Shown here piece after piece: positions 14,109 through 24,264 of a stretch of DNA of 64,000 bases. Position 1 is the stretch's first letter. Every line of letters begins with the position of its first letter. A model generated the notes under the pieces. It was not told where the DNA came from and did no database searches. It saw only the letters and a list, made by a program, of their open reading frames with translations. The position numbers and the translations under genes are program-made. This DNA is from Drancourtella massiliensis. GTDB lineage: Bacteria; Bacillota; Clostridia; Lachnospirales; Lachnospiraceae. The stretch covers positions 1-64,000 of the forward strand of contig NZ_JACJKH010000013.1 of NCBI RefSeq assembly GCF_016900655.1. The letters are read 5' to 3'.

Positions 14109-17100
14109 TTATTCGGTACGAAGTGCTGTCACCGGATCACTCTTTGCAGCTTTTCTGGAAGGAATCAATCCACCAAGCAACGTAAGTACGACACTTAACG
14201 CGATCAGAATCAGTGCCGGCACTACAGGGAGCACGGCGCTTACCTCATTCGTATCTGCAAGATGATGGATCAATGCATTTCCCGGTATGAGAAGCAGAAG
14301 GGTAAGCCCGATTCCAATGAGCCCGGCGCAAAGCCCGATGATAAAGGTCTCCGCATTGAACACCTGGGAAATATTCCCCTTTGAGGCACCAATGGCCCTG
14401 AGAATTCCGATTTCCTTTTTCCGCTCCAGCACGCTGATGTAGGTAATGACACCGATCATGATGGAAGAAACCACCAGAGAAATGGCCACAAAGGCGATCA
14501 GTACATAGCTGATAATATCGATAATATCCGTAACCGAAGACATAAGAGTACCAACCATATCTGTGTAGGTGATCACCTGCTCGTCTTTTCCCTGTGCCTC
14601 CATCTGACTATTATAGCCGTCCAGAATCTTTACGACTTCTTCTTTGCTCTCAAAATCCTTTGGGTAAATGGCAATACCTGTCGGGACATCAAAATCCACA
14701 TATCCCAGATTTCTTAAATTACTGTCATAGGAAGTCTCTCCCGTAGACTGCATGGACATCATCAGCTCGGAGAGCTCCTCCTCACTCATGTTCATTTCAA
14801 ACGCATTGGCAAAGGCGTCTGCATCGATGGTCATGGCATCTCCCATGGCCTCCTGAAGGCTCGTTCCCACCCGGCTCATCGCTCTTTGCATCACCGTCTC
14901 CATTCCGCTGCTCATCTGGCTTACCACCTGGCTCATGGCAGAGCTGATCTGAGTTTCCAGTGCGTTGGAAATTGCGCCTGTATACGCGCCCATCACTTCT
15001 TTCATATAAGTTTCAAGGGCCGTACCAACCTGCGACTGCAGGCTCTCCATATCAACTATCTCCGAAATTCCGGAGGAAAGCGCTTCTTTCCCCGCATCTG
15101 TATTCAGGTAGCTGACAAAATAGTCATCCATCTTTGTCAGATCCGGCAGCTGATTCTTTTCTGCGTAATCCAGATATCCGGCTGCCATCTCCCGGGCAAT
15201 CTTCTGAAGCTGCTCTGTGGTGATGGAAATATCCTGTACAGAATCAAAGATCCTGCTGCCCCAACTGTTGATGATCTCTGCCGCAGCCGGTGTCTGAAGG
15301 TATTCCAGAAGATATTCATCAAACCTCTCCGAATCCGTATATCCATGCTCCGACGCATACTCCATAAAACCGCTTAAAACTTCATGGAAGAGGTTCTGAA
15401 TCTGTTCAACCGATGCGGTGATGCCGCCGTTTGATTCAATGATCTCCAGAATATTTTCTTTGAGAATCTTCTGTGCGTCCGTACTTTTCAAATATCCTGC
15501 AAAGTCTTCGCTCAGCCCCGAATAATCTGCCTCCGGATGCTCTTTTGCGTAGTCCTGATAGCCGGAAATCAGATTTCCCGCCAGTTTTGTCATCCCTTCC
15601 GCCGAAACAGTCAGGTTCAGATTCCCCATCAGATCATTCAGATTCAGACTGCCTGCATCCGGAAGCTCGATCTGGATTCCGGAAAGATCCACCATTTTGG
15701 AAAGGTCCAGAGTGTTTCCATCCATCTGGAACAGGTCGGAAAAATCCACTGCCCCGGAAAGGCTGCCTGAGAGCGCATTGCTGTTGAACTGAAAAGCATT
15801 TTCCAGTGCATCCGTATTGACGGTAAATAACGAGTTCATATCCAGTCCGTTCTGGCTTTCTGTCTCACCGAACGCCTCCCCGGTAAAGACATTGACGTCC
15901 GGATTCGCAATCTGCTGTTTTACGATCTCACTGTCTTCCGCCTCTTCTGCCACATGCCGGGTCAAAGAAGACGGGTAGCCGATTCCGGAAGAAAGTGCCA
16001 CTGCATTGGCATCTTCTGCAGGCTGGACAACACCTACTACCTTGAGATCTTCCCCGTTTTTCACGAGATCTTTCATATAGGTTTCATTGCCGGATTTGTC
16101 TGTCCAGACACCATACTGACTGTCGTACGTATAATAGTCCGCACTGTTGACCAGTTTAAAGGTAATACCGAGAAAATCTTCATAGGAATAGCTTCCCATA
16201 TCTTCCGGTGTTTCGATATCTTCTTCATTGATAAACTGCCGGATCATCTCATCCAGTTCCACAGCATCCCGAAGTCCGAGTGTATAAAGCATAAAGTCAC
16301 TGACATTCCCGTTTGCCGTCAGGACAACCACACACTCATTATAATTCTCCGGCCATCGACCGGCCTTTACATCGTACTGCTCTTTATAGAGATTTTCATT
16401 TTCCGGCATTTCATAAAACATGTCCGTACTCATCATGGAGGACATCATACTGTTGGACCCGGAGGCTGATCCGAATCCAAGTGCATCAAATGAGCGGTCC
16501 GGATTCACCTGCCGGATGGAATCTCCATCTTCACGGTAAATCTGCGGAGATACAGAATAAGAGTATTCCACCGCATTGGTATAGTCTTTAATATCACTCT
16601 CACCGCTCTCCAGATACTTTTTTAAGGATTCCAGATCATTGGAATCCATGGTAGAAAACATATTGCTGACCATCTGGATCACATCCACATCGCCGGCCTC
16701 TTTCTCTTCCCCGCCTCCGTCTCCGAGCATGGCGGTCATATCAATCCCCGTGCTCTGGATTTCGAGCGGATACTCCGAAAGTGTATCCTCTTCCACTGAC
16801 TGAATATACTGATTGACACCTGTAGAAAGCGCAAGAATCAATGCAATTCCAATAATTCCGATTGATCCCGCAAAGGAGGTCAGAAGCGTCCGCGCCTTTT
16901 TTGTCCTCAGATTATTAAAACTAAGGGATAATGCAGTCAGAAGTGACATGGATGATTTTCCCATGTTCTGATGTTCCGGCTGTTTCATTGCAGTTTCATC
17001 CACCTCATATGGATTGGAATCCGACCGGATCCTGCCATCTTTCAGATTAACGATCCGGGTCGCGTACTCCTCTGCCAGCTCCGGGTTATGGGTGACCATG

Positions 17101-17681
17101 ACAACCAGCCGGTCCTTGGCCACTTCCCTTAAAAGATCCATTACCTGGACACTCGTCGCGCTGTCCAGCGCCCCCGTCGGCTCATCCGCCAGCAGGATAT
17201 CCGGGTCATTGACAAGGGCACGCGCAATCGCAACCCTCTGCATCTGACCTCCGGAAAGCTGGTTCGGCTTTTTGTGCGACTGTTCCCCCAGTCCCACCTC
17301 TTCCAGCGCCTTCTGTGCCCGCTCTCTCCTTTCCGCCTTTCCGACTCCGGAAATCGTAAGAGCCAGCTCTACATTAGCCAGAATGGTCTGGTGCGGAATC
17401 AGATTGTAGCTTTGAAAAACGAATCCGATCGTATGGTTTCTGTAGGAATCCCAGTCTCTGTCCTTATACTTCTTTGTCGATATCCCGTTGATAATCAGGT
17501 CTCCGCTGTCATAACGGTCCAGCCCTCCGACAATATTCAGAAGTGTCGTTTTTCCGGAACCGCTCGGTCCGAGGATCGCGACAAATTCATTGTCTCTTAA
17601 ATTCAGACTAACATCATCAAGTGCTTTCTGCACCAGTTTCCCCGTCCGGTACTCCTTTCGTATGTGTTTGATCTGAAGCAT
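14109..17681 (-). CDS. Fused ABC ATPase and FtsX-type permease with large extracellular domain
   Basis: 1190 residues. Residues 1-235 are a LolD/MacB-type ATPase (GPSGSGKTT, LSGGQMQR, LLADEPTGALDS). A first membrane helix follows (about 265-285), then a large extracellular region (about 285-1050), then three helices at the end, as in FtsX/MacB permeases. Within the extracellular region three modules of about 64 residues repeat (starting near residues 706, 770 and 834), each with an aromatic-x2-YA-x-E/K start and a YL-x-T/S-x2-A core. It probably works as a mechanotransmission or export machine. The two-component partners usually seen with Bce-type systems are absent. The neighbouring apbE and exonuclease genes do not suggest a substrate. 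Confidence 0.85.
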   Translation of the reverse strand: MLQIKHIRKEYRTGKLVQKALDDVSLNLRDNEFVAILGPSGSGKTTLLNIVGGLDRYDSGDLIINGISTKKYKDRDWDSYRNHTIGFVFQSYNLIPHQTILANVELALTISGVGKAERRERAQKALEEVGLGEQSHKKPNQLSGGQMQRVAIARALVNDPDILLADEPTGALDSATSVQVMDLLREVAKDRLVVMVTHNPELAEEYATRIVNLKDGRIRSDSNPYEVDETAMKQPEHQNMGKSSMSLLTALSLSFNNLRTKKARTLLTSFAGSIGIIGIALILALSTGVNQYIQSVEEDTLSEYPLEIQSTGIDMTAMLGDGGGEEKEAGDVDVIQMVSNMFSTMDSNDLESLKKYLESGESDIKDYTNAVEYSYSVSPQIYREDGDSIRQVNPDRSFDALGFGSASGSNSMMSSMMSTDMFYEMPENENLYKEQYDVKAGRWPENYNECVVVLTANGNVSDFMLYTLGLRDAVELDEMIRQFINEEDIETPEDMGSYSYEDFLGITFKLVNSADYYTYDSQYGVWTDKSGNETYMKDLVKNGEDLKVVGVVQPAEDANAVALSSGIGYPSSLTRHVAEEAEDSEIVKQQIANPDVNVFTGEAFGETESQNGLDMNSLFTVNTDALENAFQFNSNALSGSLSGAVDFSDLFQMDGNTLDLSKMVDLSGIQIELPDAGSLNLNDLMGNLNLTVSAEGMTKLAGNLISGYQDYAKEHPEADYSGLSEDFAGYLKSTDAQKILKENILEIIESNGGITASVEQIQNLFHEVLSGFMEYASEHGYTDSERFDEYLLEYLQTPAAAEIINSWGSRIFDSVQDISITTEQLQKIAREMAAGYLDYAEKNQLPDLTKMDDYFVSYLNTDAGKEALSSGISEIVDMESLQSQVGTALETYMKEVMGAYTGAISNALETQISSAMSQVVSQMSSGMETVMQRAMSRVGTSLQEAMGDAMTIDADAFANAFEMNMSEEELSELMMSMQSTGETSYDSNLRNLGYVDFDVPTGIAIYPKDFESKEEVVKILDGYNSQMEAQGKDEQVITYTDMVGTLMSSVTDIIDIISYVLIAFVAISLVVSSIMIGVITYISVLERKKEIGILRAIGASKGNISQVFNAETFIIGLCAGLIGIGLTLLLLIPGNALIHHLADTNEVSAVLPVVPALILIALSVVLTLLGGLIPSRKAAKSDPVTALRTE

Positions 17682-17705
17682 ATACGTTCTCCTTTTTTGT
17701 CATTC

Positions 17706-18695
17706 TTAAATCCAGTGAAAATACTCTCTCTGATAGCGTGCTTTCTCCCCCGTCATCAGAAGAATGTCATCGCAAAGCGCCAGAACCTTTCCTTTCTCCC
17801 GAAGCGAGTCCGTCTTTACCGTACTCATCAGCTCCTCGATCAATGCATAGGCTGCCTGTTTTTTCTCCTCCGGATATCCGGTCATCGGCTCTTCAAATTT
17901 TCGGCTTTTCTGATAGACCTCACGTATCAAAAGCTCCTCCCTGGCCATGGAAAGCCTGTCCTGCGGAATCTCACCCTTTATCACTGCGCGATAGCATAAA
18001 TAAAGAAGCCTCGCATCGTTCAGCGCATTATGAAGTGCCCCATCCACCGAGACATTCAGGATTCTTCCCATCTTTTCCAGGGAAAGACTCCCGTCCTTTC
18101 CAAATAAAGTAAAAAATAACTGAAGCGAAATATCCCTCATTCCTTCACCGATCCGGTACATCTCCTCTTCCTCTTCATTCAGAAGCAGATTATCCAGAAA
18201 GACCGGCTTATCCGCGCTTCCAAAGACAAAGGTCTGCCGGATGTTCCATTTACGATACAGATCCAGCACTTCACGAAAAACCCGGCCGAATCCAGGCGCG
18301 TGGTCGACTTCCACCTGCCTGAGTCCTGTCAGCTCCATGCAGTATGGATTCAGCACAGTATTATATTTAGGGCGTACAAGAGAATAGTATGATTCTTTTT
18401 CCTTCATACTTTTCCTCTCAACGATCAATATCCCGACGGAAATGATTTCCGTCGGGTATTTATTCTGATCCCCTGTATTATATTCCAGATCCAGAAACGC
18501 GATATAATTTCCAAGTCTCTCCTTCTGCCAGCCCTGCAGGCCCTGCATGGAAATCCGCCTGATTGACCGGATCTGTCCTTTATATTTTCGTTTAACCGCC
18601 GGTATGGACTGCTGCCCTTTTACGAGCTTGACACTTTCATCTTTCAGTGTAATCTCATACCACTTGTTGTCATGTTCTTTCCGGTATCTGTTCAT
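17706..18695 (-). CDS. DEDD-type 3'-5' exonuclease family protein
   Basis: DnaQ-like fold starting near residue 60: exo I FLDLEYN (D-x-E), exo II around the ELTGLRQVEV region, and exo III ALHNALNDARLLYLC with the H-x4-D catalytic pair. An N-terminal basic segment of about 60 residues precedes it, and about 70 helical residues follow. This layout is seen in stand-alone clostridial exonuclease-domain proteins of unknown target. The start is the ATG at 18695, preceded by AGGAG; the ATG at 18725 lacks a good site. The coding region contains a perfect 25-base palindrome at 18432-18456. Confidence 0.78.
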   Translation of the reverse strand: MNRYRKEHDNKWYEITLKDESVKLVKGQQSIPAVKRKYKGQIRSIRRISMQGLQGWQKERLGNYIAFLDLEYNTGDQNKYPTEIISVGILIVERKSMKEKESYYSLVRPKYNTVLNPYCMELTGLRQVEVDHAPGFGRVFREVLDLYRKWNIRQTFVFGSADKPVFLDNLLLNEEEEEMYRIGEGMRDISLQLFFTLFGKDGSLSLEKMGRILNVSVDGALHNALNDARLLYLCYRAVIKGEIPQDRLSMAREELLIREVYQKSRKFEEPMTGYPEEKKQAAYALIEELMSTVKTDSLREKGKVLALCDDILLMTGEKARYQREYFHWI

Positions 18696-18768
18696 CGTTT
18701 CACTCCTGTCATGATGTACAACCATATTATATGGTCTGTATCCGGAAAAATCAAGTAGTATGCCGGAC

Positions 18769-20124
18769 CTACTGATTTGACTGGCTGGAAATCAGTGTCA
18801 CTGTAATATCCTGGGAGGTGTATTCCCCGTCTGATCCTGCGGACTGTACAGTCAGCGTAACATCTTCTCCTGCACGGTAGTAGCCCAGTTCATTCTGGAG
18901 ATCGCTGGTATCTGAGATGGTTGTTCCATTCAACGCGGTAATAATATATCCACGCTGCAGGTCGGAATCTGTATTATCCTGTGTAAGCCCTGTAATATAA
19001 ACGCCCTGCGGCATTCCGTAACGTTCTGCCGTTGTCTCATCGATATCCATTACCTGAACTCCGAGACTTCCCTGTTCCTCTTCACTGACTCTTGTCTTTG
19101 TCTGCTGGTTCATCAGATTCTGAATAATATCAGAAACTTCGGAAACCGGAATGGCATATCCCATACCCTCTACAGACGAATCACTGATCTTCGCACAGTT
19201 GATGCCGATGACCTCACCTTTTGTATTCAGAAGCGCGCCGCCGCTGTTACCAGGGTTGATCGCTGCATTTGTCTGAATCAGAGTTCCGTCATATCCGCTG
19301 ATCTCTCTGTCCTTGGCACTTACAATTCCGTTTGTCACAGACTGTCCGTATCCAAGTGCGTTACCGATTGCAATGACTTCTTCTCCAACCTGCAGTGCGT
19401 CAGAATCTCCAAGTGTGGCCGTCTTGATTGCAGACTTCGTATTACTGCTGATGCTGTCAAGCGGAACTGCTACAACCGCAAGGTCTTTATTGGAATCAGC
19501 GCCCTTGATGTTGGCTTCCAGACTGGTGCCATCATTGAATGTTACCGTCAGAGTATTTGCATTCTGAACTACATGGGCATTTGTCACGATCAGAAGCTCT
19601 GTATCATTCTCCCCGATGATAATACCGGAACCTACACTCGTGGATTCCTGCTGGGATGTACCGCCGAAGAAGTTCTGTACTTCTTCCACTGACATATTCT
19701 GGATCGATACAACAAACGGCATGCTCGCTTTGACCAGATCCGTCAGATCTGTATTGGTTGTCCCTGAGGAGACCTGTGTCAGACTTGCTGTATCCGCCTG
19801 CGCAATCTGATTGGAAGAGCTGCCGCTTCCGCCCACCAGATAATTGACTCCATAAAATGCTCCTCCTGCTATGCCGCCAAAGAGAACGGCCAGTCCTGTA
19901 ACTGCCGCGACCGTCTTGACGCCTTTTCTCTTCTTTGGGGACTTCTTGTGCGGATCCTGCTCCGGAGTCTGCTGTCCATATGGATAAAAAGAATCCTGCT
20001 GGTAATTCTGCTGATAATCGTTCCGGTAATTCTGATATCCTTCGTATCCCTGTGACTGATCATCTGTCATATTGTCTTTGTTCTCTTCAGTATTTTTATG
20101 GAAATTGAAAAACTGTTTTTTCAT
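18769..20124 (-). CDS. htrA: HtrA/DegP-like S1C serine protease
   Basis: Membrane-anchored quality-control protease of the cell envelope. The N-terminal about 70 residues are cytoplasmic and rich in Gln, Tyr and Asn, followed by one membrane helix (about 75-98). The protease domain has catalytic His in TNAHVV, Asp in NKDLAVVAV and Ser in NPGNSGGALLN. A single PDZ domain (about 350-440) ends the protein. Length 451 fits Gram-positive HtrA. It is divergent from the PBP gene. No CssR-type box was identified. Confidence 0.9.
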   Translation of the reverse strand: MKKQFFNFHKNTEENKDNMTDDQSQGYEGYQNYRNDYQQNYQQDSFYPYGQQTPEQDPHKKSPKKRKGVKTVAAVTGLAVLFGGIAGGAFYGVNYLVGGSGSSSNQIAQADTASLTQVSSGTTNTDLTDLVKASMPFVVSIQNMSVEEVQNFFGGTSQQESTSVGSGIIIGENDTELLIVTNAHVVQNANTLTVTFNDGTSLEANIKGADSNKDLAVVAVPLDSISSNTKSAIKTATLGDSDALQVGEEVIAIGNALGYGQSVTNGIVSAKDREISGYDGTLIQTNAAINPGNSGGALLNTKGEVIGINCAKISDSSVEGMGYAIPVSEVSDIIQNLMNQQTKTRVSEEEQGSLGVQVMDIDETTAERYGMPQGVYITGLTQDNTDSDLQRGYIITALNGTTISDTSDLQNELGYYRAGEDVTLTVQSAGSDGEYTSQDITVTLISSQSNQ

Positions 20125-20280
20125 AATTATGCACTTCCTTTTTTTATCCTTGTTTCCTTTTTACATCTATTACTATAATGTCTCATTGTGGTGATCATGT
20201 GATGAAATTTTGAAAAAAGTATGTCCTGTCACTTTTTCTTATTTTTTCCTAAAGTTGCTGAAAAGCAAATAGAAATCCGA

Positions 20281-20286
20281 TATAAT
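20281..20286 (+). promoter_or_regulatory. -10 element of PBP gene
   Basis: TATAAT 62 bases before the chosen ATG. The only -35-like hexamer, TTGCTG at 20255, has an over-long 20-base spacer. Confidence 0.35.
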
Positions 20287-20342
20287 GAAATAAGAATATG
20301 ATACTTTTGCATTCTATATTTATAAGGAGGGAATTGCATTTT

Positions 20343-22391
20343 ATGAGTCGAAAAAGAAGACGTTCTTCTTCCCGGAAGAAATCCATGGTTCTTCCCGTGA
20401 TCCTGATTGTGGCAGTCATTGTCATAATCGCAGCAGGAGTATTTCTTTTCTTCCGTCTGCGCGGTACAGGAGAGAATCCTTCCGATATTCTGAAGAATTA
20501 TTTTTCCTATATCACTTCACAGGATTATGAAAAGATGTACAATCTTGTAGATGCCGGGGATGTCTCCAAAGATGATTTCATTTCAAGAAATCAGAACATT
20601 TACGAAGGAATCGGCTGTTCCGATGTCAAAGTAGAGATCAAATCCAAAGAAAAGGACAGTGTTTCCTATTCGGTTACTTTGACAACGCTCGCAGGCGAAA
20701 TTTCTTATGATAATACCGCTCGCTTTACAACTGACAGTGAAAAAGGAACCGTCCTTGTCTGGGATGACAGCGTGATCTTTCCGGAGCTGACTTCGACGGA
20801 TAAAGTAAGGATCTACACCGATGAGGCAGCACGTGGTCAGATCCTTGACCGAAACAATGTCGTACTTGCAGGTACCGGAACCGCATATTCCGTCGGTCTT
20901 GTCCCGGGCGAAATGAACGAAGATCATTCTGCGGATGTTGAGACACTGGCAGAACTTCTCGGGATGACCAGTGACGCCATCGAATCCGAACTCTCACAGG
21001 GCTGGGTGACAGATGACTCTTTCGTGCCGCTGACAACCATCTCCGCTTCCGATGCGGATCTTCGAAGCCAACTTCTCGAGATTTCCGGTGTGATGCTCTC
21101 TACTGTAGAAGTCAGAAACTACCCTTACGGAGAAGCCGCCGCACATCTGATCGGATACGTGTCCAGCGTCACTGCCGAAGATCTGGAAGAACATCCGGAC
21201 GCAGGATACTCTTCTGACAGCGTCATCGGAAAAAGCGGGCTGGAATCTCTGTACGAGGACGAACTCCGCGGACAAAGCGGTTATACCATAGTCATCGAAG
21301 ATGAAAACGGAGAACAGAAGTCTGTTCTCGCCTATCAGGAAAAGACAGATGGTGAGGATATCCGGCTGACCATTGATATTACACTGCAGCAGTCTCTGTA
21401 CGAACAGTTCCAGGAAGATGAAGGATGCTCCGTCGCCATGAATCCGTACACCGGCGAGGTGCTTGCCCTTGTAAGTACACCATCCTACGACACAAACCAG
21501 TTCATTCTCGGTCTTACTACCGATCAGTGGGATACGCTGAACAATGACGAAAGCCAGCCTCTTTACAACCGCTTCCGTCAGACCTTCGCTCCGGGCTCCA
21601 CGTTGAAGCCGTTTACAGCAGCCATCGGTCTGGCAGAAGGAACAATCTATCCGAATCAGGATTATGGAAGCAATGGCACAAGCTGGCAGAAAGACTCCAG
21701 CTGGGGCAGCTATTATGTCACTACTCTGCAGGACTATTCACCGGGTACTCTGGAAAATGCACTGATTTACTCAGATAACATTTTCTTTGCCAAGGCGGCA
21801 CTGAATCTCGGAGCAGACAAGTTTACCGCCGGTCTGGACAAATTTGGTTTCAATCAGGTTGTTCCGTTTGAGATCAAGATGTCCCAGTCCCAGTACGACA
21901 ACGACGGCTCCATCACCGAGGAGATCCAGCTTGCCGACAGCGGTTACGGACAGGGACAGGTACTGGCCAATCCGCTTCACCTGGCTGTCATGTATACGGC
22001 CTTTTCCAATAACGGAAGCATGATTCAGCCTTACCTGATTTACAAAGACAATCCGTCTGCTACCGTTTGGATTGAAAACGCGATCTCTCAGGAGAATACA
22101 TCCATTCTCACAGAAGATCTGAAATCCGTAGTCAACAACCGGGCCGGCTCCGGCTATGCGGCACACCGCAACGATACGGAACTCGCAGGAAAAACCGGAA
22201 CTGCGGAGCTCAAATCCGAACAGGGAACTACCGGTCAGGAAATCGGCTGGTTCAGCGTCTTCACCACTGATCCGAATGCAGCCAAACCGGTACTGCTTGT
22301 CAGCATGGTGGAACATGTAGAAGATAAAGGCGGAAGTACGTATGTTGTGGAAAAGGATGATGCTGTGTTGGATGAGTATCTGGGATCATGA
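20343..22391 (+). CDS. Class B penicillin-binding protein, MecA-N type
   Basis: Peptidoglycan DD-transpeptidase. It has a basic N-terminus, one membrane helix (about 17-38), an NTF2-like MecA-N domain (about 40-145), a PBP dimerisation region and a transpeptidase domain with STLK (S-x2-K), YSDN (S-x-N) and KTGTAE (KTG box), so it should be active. The architecture matches PBP3 of Bacillus and PBP2a-like proteins of low beta-lactam affinity, though affinity cannot be judged here. The ATG at 20343 follows AGGAGGG by 11 bases; a longer frame from 20298 has no ribosome binding site. Confidence 0.9.
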   Translation: MSRKRRRSSSRKKSMVLPVILIVAVIVIIAAGVFLFFRLRGTGENPSDILKNYFSYITSQDYEKMYNLVDAGDVSKDDFISRNQNIYEGIGCSDVKVEIKSKEKDSVSYSVTLTTLAGEISYDNTARFTTDSEKGTVLVWDDSVIFPELTSTDKVRIYTDEAARGQILDRNNVVLAGTGTAYSVGLVPGEMNEDHSADVETLAELLGMTSDAIESELSQGWVTDDSFVPLTTISASDADLRSQLLEISGVMLSTVEVRNYPYGEAAAHLIGYVSSVTAEDLEEHPDAGYSSDSVIGKSGLESLYEDELRGQSGYTIVIEDENGEQKSVLAYQEKTDGEDIRLTIDITLQQSLYEQFQEDEGCSVAMNPYTGEVLALVSTPSYDTNQFILGLTTDQWDTLNNDESQPLYNRFRQTFAPGSTLKPFTAAIGLAEGTIYPNQDYGSNGTSWQKDSSWGSYYVTTLQDYSPGTLENALIYSDNIFFAKAALNLGADKFTAGLDKFGFNQVVPFEIKMSQSQYDNDGSITEEIQLADSGYGQGQVLANPLHLAVMYTAFSNNGSMIQPYLIYKDNPSATVWIENAISQENTSILTEDLKSVVNNRAGSGYAAHRNDTELAGKTGTAELKSEQGTTGQEIGWFSVFTTDPNAAKPVLLVSMVEHVEDKGGSTYVVEKDDAVLDEYLGS

Positions 22392-22425
22392 TGGATGAAG
22401 CGGGGAATTGATGATTTTGAAATTT

Positions 22426-22465
22426 CAGGGGAAGGTGTGACTCATGCGAGTCAAACCTTCCCCTG
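22426..22465. terminator. Bidirectional terminator between PBP and ATPase genes
   Basis: Long near-perfect stem: CAGGGGAAGGT pairs with ACCTTCCCCTG, and an inner GACTC/GAGTC pair closes a 4-base loop. It lies between convergent genes. Confidence 0.75.
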
Positions 22466-22502
22466 TTTAGAACCGTCTATTTCCTGACGGCCCCTTGTCT
22501 TA

Positions 22503-24233
22503 TTATTCTACTTTTTCTTTTACTACAGTAACCTGACAACGCTTTTTATAACAGGCAATGCCGTACTTCAGAATTGAGTGGCAGCCCTCTTCCCGTAATT
22601 CTTCCGCATATCTGTTTTTATCGATTTGAGCAATGGCTTCCCGACAGACGACTTCAAACTGACTTTCCTCTGCATATTTGACTTCTATAATTATGCCAAG
22701 TTCCTTTTCTTCATCGTAAATCCAGATATCGCCGTATCCATTTCCGGATTCCTTATTGGATTTCAAAATCCAGCCATCTTTATACCCCAGTATTCTAAGA
22801 AGGATGCCGTGATAAAAGTTTTCTTTCAATGTCTTTTGTACAAACGTATCCCGAATGCTGATGGATTTCTTCAAATAAGAACTAAAGAGCTTCTCTACTT
22901 CGGCAGCATTCCCCTGCTCCAATGCATTGCAGAAAGATTCCAGAAGTTTCCCGTCCTTTGCAACTTCTTTCTTAAACATCGCCATAATCTGTCTGATGAA
23001 GATACTTCTAATCTCCAGATTTGGAATTACCAGCTTATATCGATCACCATCTGCAGGCTCTTGTCTGGTCAGATACCCGGTCATAAAAAGCATACTCCAT
23101 AAGTGATTCACAGAATCATAAATCTCATGATACGTCAAATCCTCATGAATTTCTTTCTCTACTTCCTTCCCATCAATCAGCGCTTCCATTTCACCTTTCA
23201 TCACTCCATTTCCCATCTTTTCAATGAAGTGACGTACAACGTCATTTCCGCTCGTATTGATCCAGTAATTTTTTGGCGCAGCGTCTTTATCATCTATCAA
23301 ATCATCACAATAACTGATGACGTCCCACGGGCAGTAGACATCCAACGTTCCAAAATGATAGCCATCATACCACTCCCGGACAGTCTGAACTTTCGCTTCC
23401 TGTCCATAATATGCCAGCATTTCCTTTACTTCACTGTCCGTAAACCCAAAATATTCATCAAAACGAACGTCTGTAATAGAATAAATCTTGAAATTATTTA
23501 GTCCAGTGAAAATACTCTCCTTTGCCACGCGCAGGCAGCCTGTCAGCACTGCAAAATAGAGGCTGGAGTTCGTTTTCAAAACCTGCTGAAGCAGATTTCT
23601 CATCAAAAACACCATTTCATTATAATATCCCTGCTCGTTGGCTTTTGACAGCGGAACATCATACTCATCAATCAGAAGGATCACTTTTTTCTCATAGTGT
23701 TTCTCCAAAAGTGAAGAAAGGGTCTTTAAACTTCCCATCAATACTGAATCCGACATTGCGAAACTGCCCCTCTGTTCATGGTCTGTACAGACTAGCTGTT
23801 CATACTGCCGACGTTCCACTTCATTCAGTTTTGGACTGGATTTAAGAAGTTCATAAAACCGAAGTGCTTCATTTCCAATCACAGAACATAAAAGTGTACG
23901 TGCAACATCATAGTCGGATCCTTCCACATCCTTCAGACTGATAGAAATCACAGGAAACTTTCCCATATACTCTTCACAGATCTCTTTCTCCTCCGAAATC
24001 TTCAAACCATCAAACAGCGCCCGATTACCGCCGATTTCAAAAAAAGCTTTTAACATGCTCATATTCAGCGACTTTCCAAAACGTCTTGGACGCGTAAACA
24101 GATTCACTTCCCCCCATCTTTGAATCAAATCCCGAATCATCACGGTTTTATCTACGTAATAAAAATCCTGAGTACGGATCTTTTCAAAACTTTCGATTCC
24201 TACCGGCAGTTTTTTCTTATTCACATTACTCAT
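22503..24233 (-). CDS. AAA-like ATPase fused to PD-(D/E)XK nuclease domain, copy 1
   Basis: 576 residues. The N-terminal AAA-ATPase_like domain (PF09820 type) has RPRRFGKSLNMSML as its Walker A equivalent and VILLIDEYDVPL as Walker B. The C-terminal nuclease-like domain (PDDEXK_9 type) has GYGDIWIYDEEKELGIIIEVKYA, giving D...ExK residues. These proteins are abundant and often multicopy in gut anaerobes; function unproven, with defence or mobile-DNA roles suggested only by fold. A tandem paralogue precedes it (gap 31 bases after the TAA). It is convergent with the PBP gene. Confidence 0.85.
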   Translation of the reverse strand: MSNVNKKKLPVGIESFEKIRTQDFYYVDKTVMIRDLIQRWGEVNLFTRPRRFGKSLNMSMLKAFFEIGGNRALFDGLKISEEKEICEEYMGKFPVISISLKDVEGSDYDVARTLLCSVIGNEALRFYELLKSSPKLNEVERRQYEQLVCTDHEQRGSFAMSDSVLMGSLKTLSSLLEKHYEKKVILLIDEYDVPLSKANEQGYYNEMVFLMRNLLQQVLKTNSSLYFAVLTGCLRVAKESIFTGLNNFKIYSITDVRFDEYFGFTDSEVKEMLAYYGQEAKVQTVREWYDGYHFGTLDVYCPWDVISYCDDLIDDKDAAPKNYWINTSGNDVVRHFIEKMGNGVMKGEMEALIDGKEVEKEIHEDLTYHEIYDSVNHLWSMLFMTGYLTRQEPADGDRYKLVIPNLEIRSIFIRQIMAMFKKEVAKDGKLLESFCNALEQGNAAEVEKLFSSYLKKSISIRDTFVQKTLKENFYHGILLRILGYKDGWILKSNKESGNGYGDIWIYDEEKELGIIIEVKYAEESQFEVVCREAIAQIDKNRYAEELREEGCHSILKYGIACYKKRCQVTVVKEKVE

Positions 24234-24264
24234 CTGCTGACCAGCCTTTCTCCCAGCATTACAA

